Shown here piece after piece: positions 22,030-32,608 of a stretch of 64,000 bases of DNA. Source of the stretch: Letharia columbiana. Its lineage: Eukaryota; Ascomycota; Lecanoromycetes; Lecanorales; Parmeliaceae. The position numbers were made by a program, and so were the translations under genes. Under the pieces are notes generated by a model that saw only the letters and a program-made list of their open reading frames with translations, had not been told where the DNA came from and made no database searches. Each line of letters opens with the position of its first letter. Within the stretch, counting starts at the first letter, position 1. The stretch spans positions 305,001-369,000 of the forward strand of contig NW_023501073.1 of assembly GCF_014066305.1 (NCBI RefSeq). The letters are read 5' to 3'.

Positions 22030-24431
22030 ATGCCTTCCACCAGATCAAGGTCCTATTCGTCACTGCGACAACGATCAATGGAACGTGGCAATAAACTTAC
22101 CAAGAGCATGTCTGCTGCGGCCAGCAGAAACACATCTCCCTCACCCTCTCCATCTCCAATCACCGCAAATCGACGGGTAGCCAAATTAAACCTCTACCTT
22201 CAAAGATCCGCTAAAGCCTCAACCGAACAGCTGCATCGTGGAGCCGATGCGACCTCCGTCTCTCCCAAATCTACATTCATCAAGAGATGGGATGGCAATC
22301 GAAGGACGACCGCCAAGTGGGATTCTCTACGCAGGGTAGGCAGAGATGCGATCGGCGTCGGAAGAATCCACCCGTTAATGTTTTTCAGGATTCCGAGCTT
22401 TGGCTTCCGAACGGCGACTGTCTTGTCCACTTCAACGAACGAGGCCAGTCCAGGCGAGGGCCTTCTTTGAGACTCTCCCTCGCAGAAATCGAGTCCAGCG
22501 ACTGCCGACCCCTTATTGAGCGTTGCTACGCCCCCTTCGTCCCAGGAACCCCACCTGTATCTTCATCAGACTCCGACAAATTCTCCGACTCTTCGGAGGA
22601 GGTCAAGTTCGGATCAGCAGTTCCACAGCATGAGCTATACATCCCAGCCCCGACACACTTGAGCAGGGAAGAAGCTTTCCAGTACCATCTGACAACACGG
22701 AACTTCTTCGCGTGGATGTATGGAAAACCTTTGGTCGGTGGTCGTTTTGGAGATGCTATGCTTGCCCTTTTTGGCCGAATGCAAGAGTTCCGGTCCTCCA
22801 ACGAAGATGACAATCGATACGACATCCTCGAATACATTGACAGCCAGGGATACACAGACTTCCGTGATTGCCCGGATCACGCTCTGGCTACCCTCCAACT
22901 CGCCGAGAGATTGCAAGACCGTGACCTGTGGACCGATGCGTTTGTACACTGCGCAGGCATGTGGGAGCACTTGGATGAGAGTGTAGAATTTGAGGTAAGT
23001 CGATGAGCACTGATTCGACTACCCCCGAACTATTCTGACATTGGTGTCCAGTATGTTTCACGCACATCACAGGCTCTCATATCAAGAGCCCATCTGGAAA
23101 TGGATCTACGACTGGAACGTGCTGGGTCATCGTTGGGTAACTTTTTGGAGAATGATCTAAGTGGCGCGCTCGGGTTAGGAAAGGAAGCTCAATTGCATCT
23201 GGAACGATTCAGGTCTTTCTTACACACGTTCTATGTTGGGCAGCACGGATACTGGCCACCAACTCCACTGGATGGCAGTAGCTGTGGATTGCCAAAAGAA
23301 GTCTATCGCTCGATGTACTCCGACTTTCGGAATCTGTACGAATATCTGTGCGACCCTACTTCGGGAACCTCAATCCAAGACAACAAGCCCGTCGACGGCG
23401 GAATTTGTGTCTACCAGAACGTTGTGGCTTTCGACAAGAGGCACAAATATACCGCGCTTCCACATCCGCTTCCTTTGGTACCAAAGGTTCCTGCTCCTGT
23501 GAAAAATCGTTCAACGTTTGGCAGGATGTTTGGCGGCAAGCGAGCCAACACCGAAAGGCGGCTTTCAGCTTCCGATGCTCTCTGTGCTGCCTCCAATCCT
23601 TACGATGATGGCGTCATGAAATGTGGTCTTGTCCGTGGATATCTGCGCTTCGAGAAAGAGTGGACCATGCTGGAGCAGTCAACGGTTTCCTGCGCAGATG
23701 CGCGAAAGGTTCGCTGGATATTGGTGTACGCAATCCTGCAAATTCTCATCTCAGTCACCCAGGCGCCGCAAGAAGTCAAAGACACAGAAGGGGTTTCATA
23801 TCCATTGTGCTGTCAGATTGGTGGCACGCCGCCTTGGAAGACTGGCGAGAAGAAGTCAACGAGGCCAGCATTGGCACCTTTCAAGACCGCTTCGCTTAGG
23901 GAGAGGCTTCTCGCGCTTGGACCTGATATGGACATCCTTTCCGCCAAGCCAGCCCCTCTCGTGGTGCCACTAAAGAGCAGCAAGAGGTCGTCTTGGACGC
24001 CGTCTACCCCACGGAAACATTCCGTCGTCCACAACATCCCCCTCAACTCACCCAAGCCAATCAGGACAGCATCGTGGGAGATTCTCAACCAGAAATTCGG
24101 TGATGTCAGCCCAATCGACTACACCAATAGCCCAATACAACATGGTGATGCCGGTACTATTCAACAGATTGGCAGCCACCGATCGAACCCAACCACTCCG
24201 TCAACAAGTGAGAACGGATCAGGCCGGGACGGATGGAGTGCAAACTCCAGTGATGACGAAATGGACCATCACAGCGTCAATGGCGGTGACAGTAATTACG
24301 GGGACGATGAGGACGAGGAGCTTCACGCTACAGGAAAGTCTTCCAAGACCCCATCCATGAAAAGGCACTCCTTTGGGAGCTTTCGACCGGCTACCTGCAA
24401 CCCGGAAGTGGATCAGTACATTCGATCTTGA
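22030..24431 (+). CDS. Conserved fungal protein of unknown function, DUF8004-like (763 aa)
   Basis: Three exons: 22030-22335, 22389-22994 and 23052-24431, with introns of 53 and 57 nt and consistent phases. The basic, Ser-rich N terminus (about 100 aa) is low complexity. The conserved core starts at WDSLRRDSELWLPNGDCLVH (split by intron 1), continues with GQSRRGPSLRL, then TTRNFFAWMYGKPLVG and FRDCPDHALATLQLAERLQD, and ends with a long acidic/Ser-rich disordered tail. I recognise the family as widespread in Pezizomycotina and believe it is DUF8004, but its function is not known. It is intact and the longest ordinary gene in the left half. Confidence 0.78.
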
Positions 24432-25271
24432 GGCAGATCGATCATTTTTATTTTTGGACTCTCGATGAGCTACGGCTGGATTTTGTCAGGCTTAGCTGCC
24501 TTCAAAAAGCTTTTTTCTCACTTTCATGATATCCCATGTAGCGTCGATATATAGTACCACATCTCGATAATCTTAATCAGATATATCCACTAAATCTCAA
24601 TCAAACACGTAGTCTTCTCTGTCCAATTACAAGTTGCTCCTCCCTCCCACAACACCAGTCACCTAATGCGACTCGCAACTCGAACCCTTTCTCCCCCTGA
24701 GCCGTCCCTCAAGTGGCCCTTTTCCCACCGATCACCGGTCACTGGTCATAGATACAGCATGTGGCTCCTCCTCGCATCGCGTCGGCGTTGCCAGCCAGAT
24801 CCTTTCCGCCAAGGAAGCAGCCTAAGAGAAGAGAACGGAGAGTACAACCATACCAGACGAGCATAAACACAAGGATCCCTCAGAGACAGAACGCTACAAA
24901 AGCCGCCGGCGCCAAAGGTCGGTAGGTGTTTCCAGCCCGAAGGGATTATCTATCTGTTTGGAAGGTCAGCGCCCTCTTCCAAGTCTCTGGACCCGTCATC
25001 ACGGTCCAACACGGGTTGCCATGTTGAAACGTCACCACCCGATCCTGAATTGGATGCTTGATTAAAAGGTTCCAGCGGACGGAGGAGCCGCACGTCACAT
25101 GTCCCGTGTTAGAAGCAGATTTTGCGTTCCTCTCCGCCCGCCGGGGCAGTCGTAGACGGGGGACGAGGAGATTCGTGTTCGGAGTGTGTTCCGCATTGGA
25201 TCGAGATTGGGGTTCTCTTCCTTGCCGGGTTGAGGGGCTTCATGTTCCCGCGTGGGATTGTGATTGGCCGT
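24432..25271. other. Intergenic, nothing recognised
   Basis: The first 200 bp are AT-richer and would hold the 3' end of the upstream gene. No further gene, repeat or RIP bias seen. Confidence 0.35.
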
Positions 25272-26630
25272 CTAGGTCCTTGAATAGCGGCCCTGGTGAT
25301 GCCGATCTCTGTTTGGAGCGCATGGAGAGAGGGTGTGTGAGGGGGGGAGGGGGGAGGGATCGCTCCGAGAGCAAAGGGATCCTTCTAAAGCACCGTAGGC
25401 GTTTCGAAAGACGTCCCATGGTCTGATCAAGAAGCGGATGTTGATGTGGTCCGACGGGACGCCCTCCAAGACTTCGAGGACCTCTGTATGATATCCCCAT
25501 CGGATGCATCCGGTCCATCGATGTACAAGCAGAGCCGTATTGAATCCAGATATCTGCATTCTCAGGCGTTTGAGTCCGTCCATCACATCAGCTCTTGTCC
25601 CGGGAAAGGGACGAAGGAGTGGCTTTTCGCCCGCCCGTATGCCAAGTGCCTCCCGCGCCTTCTCATTGTTGGCGAGGAACTTCATGCGGGTTGGTTCCCC
25701 GGACGCAGCTTTCCCACCGTCCCGGTATATACCATTGCTCGCTTTTAAAAATGGCGGCGTGGAAACCTCTGCGAGCTCGGCGGGATGTACGTTTGCGAAC
25801 AGTCGTTCGAAAGTTGTCGGATAAGCCTATACTATACGTCTCGGCCCGTCAGAAATCGTTTCGAATCGAAGACTTTCGATTATCTTCAGCTGTTTCAGAA
25901 ATATATCGCCCTCAATGGCTAGGGCCGAAAGCTGCAATGTCAGATGGGCATCACGTCCATAGGTTCCTCGGAAAGTGACTCGTTCAGAGAGTGTTTGGGA
26001 TTGTGTAGAGACCAGAGGAGTCAAGCTATCTAGTGAGGCCATGATTTGCCTCTTCAATTGGGCCGCGTGGTTCTCACTGAGAACCTCAAGGCGAAGGTGA
26101 CTCTCAATGAGTGTATTCGGAGCAATCACAACCTTCGCTTGTTCTTCTCTTTGGGAGGACATTGGTACCCATCTAGATTGCACGGTCCACACGTACCTTA
26201 GGGAGTTACAAAGACGAAGTGCAAATTTCCGACCGTAGATTTGTTATGCTTTTTTTTATAATACGTGATCTCTTTCCCCTTCCACACAGCCTTTACAGCT
26301 AGGCGGAAGCTCTGCCATTTCTTACGGGGACTTTCCGCCTTCAACTCATGCAATACAGACCAAAGTTCCTCTACAAAGTTTTTACGAGATAAGGTGAGAG
26401 GTAATCAGATCGAGCTCCGGTTTGGACGCCACTTGCTCATCGATTGGGTCATCGGGTTGCTCCAGACCTGCGCAGATTCCGATGAGGTCATGCATGGTAG
26501 ACTCCAATTCCCCGTTGGTAGATATGCCATCAGGACTGTAGAGCTCGAAGCTAGCCGAGACGACCCAGGTACCAAAGTCTACGAAATGGATGACATTGCG
26601 GGCCAGGCTCAGTGCAGAGAAAGGATCCAT
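25272..26630 (-). pseudogene. NACHT-domain STAND (NLR-type) gene, broken
   Basis: At 26630 the frame opens with MDPFSALSLARNVIHFVDFG, a standard N terminus of fungal NACHT proteins, then shifts frame to LHELKAESPRKKWQSFRLAV, stops, and resumes in the piece 26192-25827 (LDSLTPLVSTQ...LALAAEGD-like block, IIESLRFETISD). A TAG at 25827 precedes TTFERLF, a degenerate P-loop GIYRDGGKAASGEPTRMKFL, EKAREALGIRAGEKPLL, and YHTEVLEVLEG...IRFLIRPWDVFRNAYG from the DGLDEY/SRPWNVF region. Family members normally read GKAGSGKST at the P-loop; here Lys and Ser are Glu and Pro. Splice sites partly survive (GTACGT near 26194). Nothing of the C-terminal repeats remains. Confidence 0.75.
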
Positions 26631-27639
26631 GGCGACTGTTGCGCCCTGCGGTCAAGCTCATGTATCTGCTGTTGTTGCAACGTGGGAAGCCTCAGCCGGA
26701 AGGAAATCCTCAGAAGTGCGCTTGCCGGAAACCTTCGAGGCTCTCTTTCCCGACTCGAGCGGTGAGGTTTGGGTGTGTGCCGATTTTCTGACTCCTGTGA
26801 ATGCGTAGACTCTTCTATAAAGGACAAAGACATGAAGTCCGTGGCGCGATTGAAGCCGCAGTCTTGACCGCAATTGCGTCAGCCTCCACCACAAATGCGG
26901 CCATTTGTCAGCACTTGAGCCTTTGTTGGTTGTCATTGGCTCAAGCTCTTTCGAGGGTGGTAGTACCCGGTACAATCAGTACTAAAAGTCCGTATCAGCT
27001 GCGCATAAGCGAGTGCCCAGAGTAATGAGTGTGTTGGGGCGGAGACTGCCAAGTAATCACCGGCTTTGACGGCCTGCATGAGCGGACCTAGACCACGCAA
27101 CATGCCATGTCGATCAGGCAATCGAATGAAAGATGTATGGTCGTAGGATACTTCGACTTAGTTATCATCTCATGTACTCTGACTTGCGTGTTAACGTACT
27201 CTACCCCCACCACTACCGCAATCTGGGAAACCCTGGGCTTTGCAGGCTTTGTTGTAAGAGGATCGAGCAGAAGCCATGCGTAGAAGTAACCTCGGGTTTT
27301 CTGGATCTCGATGGGCACTCTTCCAGAAAAGGTGGCCTTTGTAACCAACCGAACCGTAAACAATCGAGCAGTGAAGGAAATCCCATTTTCTATTTCAAAC
27401 AACCATGATTCTCACAATCTTGAGATGACAGCCTTGTTTTCGGCTGGAAGGGAGGAAGCCTTTAGGACATCTTTTTCCCTCTTTGCAACTTGCTTGACCG
27501 TATACTTGGAATTTTTCGACTTCCATCTGAGTGAGGGATCTGAGATACTCGAGCTTCTCGCCCGCCTAATACCTCCTCCTATGCATGACTTCTGCTCGAT
27601 CCTCTCAGATGACGCCGCTGACATTAAGTTCGATGACTA
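26631..27639. other. Intergenic; unassigned minus-strand frames
   Basis: Minus frames at 27402-27088 (104 codons) and 27624-27412 (70 codons) are open and may be relics in the same orientation as their neighbours, but I recognise no family. Confidence 0.3.
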
Positions 27640-28035
27640 TTTTGCCTGCTCATTTTCATGCCGTTCAACATGTTTCTAGATATGCCCGCTGTCAAGGAAC
27701 TCCTTTATCTGAGCAATCTTTCCCTGTGAGTTGAACCGTACCAAGTCCACACTTCCACGTGGTAGGGTTTGTCTGGAAAGAAATCACGGCGTACGAGTTA
27801 GGAAATACATTCTCGGAGGAGTAGGAAAGACGTGATGGTAAAGCCACACCGCACGAGCACGAGCATAAGCAAAGAGCAAATATATATTGCCGAATGTAAA
27901 TCTGGTGCAAGCGAGGGTTTTCCGCATGTGCTGTTGGTCATTGGAAGGGATCGCATCCTCAAAGGACACTTTTCACAACTGGTCGAGTCTCTCTCTTTGA
28001 ATTCTGCCTCGAAGCCATTGTTCAAGAGCACTTAA
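27640..28035 (-). pseudogene. NTF2-like/SnoaL-type protein relic
   Basis: The minus strand near 27750-27660 reads VDLVRFNSQGKIAQIKEFLD then SGHI, stop, KHVERHEN. This is the C-terminal strand-helix end of an NTF2-like (SnoaL) fold, a small pocket domain used in polyketide cyclases, dehydratases and binding proteins. The stop is TAG where Gln (CAG) would fit, a C-to-T change. Upstream frames to 28035 are open but shifted and lack a clear start. Probably a dead gene; assignment rests on one segment. Confidence 0.42.
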
Positions 28036-28184
28036 CACCCAGAGTGAGGTGCTTGGACACCCTAGTCACCTGGATGCCCTAAAAGCGGCAGCTGCTGGAC
28101 TGCTGGCTCGGGAGCGTCCGAGTGGACTGAGCAGGGGTGCCGGTTTCCTTTTTTTGCCAAGACTCTCGGAGATACTGCGAGTGA

Positions 28185-28206
28185 ATACTAATCACCGTGG
28201 TACTGG
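28185..28206. repeat. Target-site duplication, left copy (22 bp)
   Basis: Perfect 22-bp direct repeat of 30389-30410; it contains ACTAATCACCGTGGTACTGG. It abuts the 5' truncation point of the LINE. Confidence 0.95.
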
Positions 28207-30388
28207 AAAATCGACCGAGAGTAGTTAACTGGGTAAATCGTTCTTGTCTAATAGGATAACAGTGCTGAAAACAAGCGAATACTCCACCAAGACTCCCATA
28301 GCAACCGGAATTCCTCAAGGATCACCGCTGTCGCCTATACTTTACCTCTTCTACAACTTAGATCTTATTAATGAATGTAATAGTCGCGTCGACTTAGAAC
28401 GGTAGTTACCGGCTTTATACGATATAGGCCTCTTAATAGTAGGAAACTCTATCGAGGAAAATTGTAACGCTCTCCGCAAAATCTATGATGAAGTATATAT
28501 GAAGTGGGCGTTATATAGGATCAGTTTGATTCTAATAAATATTAATTGTTGACCTTAGTAGAAAATAGAATTTAGTTAGATTATCTCTTATAATTTAATA
28601 AGAGATAATATATTGGTGGTTTATTGTATCTGAAGTCGAATTAACTTTAAACTTTATAGAGCTATTATAATAAAGGATTTAATCTAAAACTATTAAAAGT
28701 ATTATATATTGGAGAATTATTAAATCGATATAGAATAGTAATTATAAGAGTTAAGTAGCTCTATTAGGGATAATTATTTTATAAATAATATACTACTACT
28801 TAGTATAGTATTAGTCTAAAGATATTATCGACTATAATAAAACTTATCTCTTATTATTATAAAGAATTTAATCTTAGATAGAGAAAGATAATTAAAGTAT
28901 TTAAGACTATATTTATTCTAGACTTAATATAGAAGTATATCTTCTATTAATTAAATAATAGTAGATAAGATTATCTTAAAGTTATCTTATAAATCGCTAT
29001 TAGTCTAATATATAGGAGATTATTAAGCTATAATTCGAGCGATAAAGTTTAAAGAAAATTTAAGAAGAATAGAAAACTAAGTTTACTAAAGCGATATATT
29101 AATAGATTCGAAGAATAATATAGCGATATTAATAAGATTAAGAAAATACGTCTTTTAGCGTCGCTTTCGATTAAGAGCCTTCTAAAATAATAATTTATAA
29201 GACTAAGAAAGCCGTTAAAGAACTGTTAAGATCGATTAATAAGAATTATATAATAATATATATAGATAATAGCGGGATTAATAAAAGATGAGTTTAGTAT
29301 ATCGTTAGATATTAATTTACTTTTAGTATTTATTTAAGCTTAGCGACTAGTATACAATATACTTAATAAATTATACGTATTCTTTAGCTTTAACTATAAT
29401 AGTTATATATTAAATAAGATTATAACTTAGTAGAGTTATAGTAAATATAATAATTAAATATCGATTTAAATTATTAAGACTTAATAAGTATTTAAAGTAG
29501 ATTTATATAATATAGATAGTATAGATTATTAATTCGCTAAGATATCTCGAGATAGTAATAGAATTATATTAAATTTCGACGTATATTAATATCGATAATA
29601 ATAAATAGGCGAATAGAGGCGAAGAAGATTACTAGTTAGCGAGAGTAGTAATCTATAATAAAAGAGTAAAGGTAAATACTAATAAAATAGTTTAATTATT
29701 AATTATATAAATAAGAATAATATCGACGATTAAGATAGCTATTAGAACTACGCGATAAAATAATAAACTATCGAATAGGCTAACGGAAGCGAGGGGATTC
29801 TTAGAAGAATTTAATTAACATTGTCGAAATAAATATAACTTCTATATTTAGAGTTAAGCGCGCTAAGACGTCGCTAATAACGTAAATAAGAATCGAGAAA
29901 ATAGATCTTAAGATCTTTCTTTATAATCGATAGATATTAAATATAGAGAATAAAGAATATAAGTGTAGCGAAGTAGACGACTCGTATATCTTTATAAATA
30001 TAGACTATTTAGTAAGAAGCGAGGAATATAATAGATCGAAGAAGAAGAAGATAAAAGAGAGTTATTACTTATAAGGATATGTTAATAAACTACGCTACGC
30101 CTCTATGGGCGGACTTTATAAGGAGTATTAAGCTTATTAGTAATATTAAGCTCTTAATAAAGACTATAATAAGGATTTACTAGGGTAGACGGTTAAAAGA
30201 AGGATACGGTTAAACGGGAGGGCCTTAGCGATTAGGGTACCCTTTCTAAGGATCATATAGCAATATGAACCATGACGGTACTTTATAGCCTCATTTATTT
30301 GAGACTATATGATTGGCCGAAGGATCAGATAGATTACGTAACTCGCATAGTCGGCCACTAGGGCAAGACTTCGGTATATGATGTAATC
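28207..30388 (+). mobile_element. LINE retrotransposon copy 2, 5'-truncated, RIP-degraded
   Basis: Bounded by perfect 22-bp direct repeats, as expected for target-primed reverse transcription. The first 300 bp are nearly unmutated and translate as VKSFLSNRITVLKTSEYSTK followed by ATGIPQGSPLSPILYLFYN, the conserved block of non-LTR reverse transcriptase (Tad1/I-like). From about 28500 to 30160 the sequence is heavily RIP-mutated with small deletions; the last 230 bp are again nearly clean and match the other copies. The element ends at GATGTAATC. It lies 264 bp upstream of the SDR start codon. Confidence 0.93.
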
Positions 30389-30410
30389 ATACTAATCACC
30401 GTGGTACTGG
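30389..30410. repeat. Target-site duplication, right copy (22 bp)
   Basis: Identical to 28185-28206; marks the 3' junction of the LINE insertion. Confidence 0.95.
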
Positions 30411-30651
30411 ACCGAGGTAGCCAACAACATGATCGAACGGAGACCTGGAGTTTCGAGTCATAGAGATACCTCATGTAGGCTTTACAATGTCCATTGGTCA
30501 CATCCTCCCAATCGAGCAGCCTTCGTCTTACAACCTCCCAGCAACATGGAGCACCATTGCCCAGTCTCTAGAATAGCTCTCATTATACCCCATTGACGAA
30601 CATTGACCACTGACCCGGTCACTGGTCGGCACGCCAGGCAGGTATTCATCA

Positions 30652-31947
30652 ATGACATACCCGCAGAAAATCGCTCTTGTGGTAGGAGCTTCTCGAGGGA
30701 TAGGCCGACAGATCGCCATTGACCTCGCGAAGAACAACTACAAAGGCAGGCCATCTAACCCACATATACATCGACGTTTACAGAAAAGAAGCTAGCTAAC
30801 ACCACTCAGTGGTCGTCGCCGCCAAAACCGTCTCAGACCCTTCCCCCTCCTCCCCCTTCCCACCAGACTCCAACTCACCCTCCTCAACCATCAACACCGT
30901 AGCCCAAGAAATCACGTCCCTCGGCTACACCGCCACCGCCATCCCCGTTGATACCAGATCCTATTCCAGCATACAGTCCCTGGTCGACCAAACCATAAAG
31001 CACTATAAGCGCCTGGACGTGTTGATATACAATTCTGGTGCTATATGGTGGGCATCCGTGGAAAATACGCCTATGAAGCGGTTCCAGCTCATGCAAAAGG
31101 TCAATGCGGAGGGACTTTATGGATGTGTGCAGGCTTGTCTACCTTGTTTTGCGGAGAGTGAATGGCAGGGAAGGATTGTGGTTGTTTGTCCGCCGATATA
31201 CGAGAGGTTTTTCAGGGGAAAGACTGCGTATGCTATGGGGAAGGTTGGGATGAGTGTACTGGTTAAGGGGCTGGTAAGTCAAAATTTGGAGTCCTCCAAT
31301 TTTCATTAAGCTGGACAGTACGATCGTTCCCAATTGCCATCTCAAAATCAACTCGTCAAGCTACTTTCTGTCTATTCGGAATGATTGCTGAATTCCAATA
31401 TTCTGCAGGCCATGGATTTCAAAAGGGAGGGAAAGACTGGAATGGCTGTGACGGGTATCTGGCCTGCTTCTGTGAGCCCAACAGCATCTCTTCCCTCTCC
31501 TCCACCCTGTCACCCGCTGTCGTGAGGTTCCGGGGCGGAAAGCAGGGTCCTGACCGCTTCTTTACTAGGCGATTGAATCCGCGGCTACTGCTCAAATCAC
31601 AGCCAGAGATGCCTCCGAGGCGAAAGACCTTCGGAAGCCGGTATGTATCTAAGTGTGCATCACAGTCTCCCCGCCAGCTATTCTAATATACTCCATAGAC
31701 CATCTTCTCAGACGCAATCCTCGCCATGCTCAACGCTCCAACATCAACCGTCAACGGACTGCTCGACCTCGACGAAGACTTCCTCCGCATACATCTCGGC
31801 GTCGAAGATTTTTCGAAGTATTCAGTCGTCGAAGGCGCTACACCGCGGAGGATAATGCCCAAACGGTTTCCAGATCTCCGGGTCGATGAGCATGATGACG
31901 AGGGTAAAAGGGTGGACAGTGCGCAGCTTAGAGAGGGCAAGCTTTGA
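30652..31947 (+). CDS. Short-chain dehydrogenase/reductase, HSDL2-like (313 aa)
   Basis: Five exons: 30652-30745, 30810-31273, 31409-31471, 31569-31640 and 31699-31947; phases agree. The Rossmann glycine motif VVGASRGIGRQIA starts at residue 10, NSGAIWWASVENTPMKRF is the NAG-type loop and Tyr172-x3-Lys176 (YAMGK) is the catalytic pair. The residue 14 before Tyr, normally Ser (SPP), is Cys158 (CPPIYERFF). The C-terminal part (DLDEDFLR...DFSKYSVVEG) follows the fungal HSDL2-like family. It would be an NAD(P)-dependent oxidoreductase; the substrate is unknown. Intron 1 begins with GC (GCAGGC) and has branch GCTAAC. Transcribed toward the glutaminyl-tRNA synthetase gene. Confidence 0.88.
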
Positions 31948-32608
31948 GCTATGGATGAATGGACAAAGTCAGCCGATCCATTCCATCCTTGAGCTGCCCG
32001 GTCAATATAGGAAGGGAAATTCCAGGGACCAAGCGCTTCTTCCAGCCCTTCCCCCAACACCACGCGCCCTACGACAAGAATCACGAACCCCCTCTGCCAC
32101 CTCCACAACTCCCACAAGCGGTTCTTGCATTGCAATCGTGACGACTTTTCGAAACAATCGGTGCTACGCTAGGAGCTGTGAAGCGGAAGCGGTGGACGTG
32201 ATGGTAACGAAGAGGCATTGGCAGCATTGAGTGTTGGTCTAGGCTTGAGAAACCTTTTAGTTTTAGCCAGCGTTGAAAGGGTAGTATTGAGAGGGTATGA
32301 TACTATAGTGGAGGTCCGGCTTGGGAGGTGGAAAAGCTAAAGGGGGGGATACACTTATTGAATGTTGTGAGGAGAGACATTCACTCAGGCGGTTCATGAG
32401 AAAGAAAGAAGCAAGATTCGTTCCCCGCTACAAAAAACTCGTCATAATGTTCATCATCGAGAATTGTTTTCCATCATCACTTGGATAACAATTGCTTTCA
32501 CAATCCCTATCTACTCATCCCTCTATCCACAGAACCTGTACAGCACGCAGAGCAACCACTTCTCTATCATCACAGATTCACAAACAATGCTGTACAGCGA
32601 AGCTCGCT
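31948..32608. other. Convergent 3' intergenic region
   Basis: About 660 bp between two converging genes. Minus frames overlapping the SDR 3' end are by-products. No gene or element seen. Confidence 0.45.
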
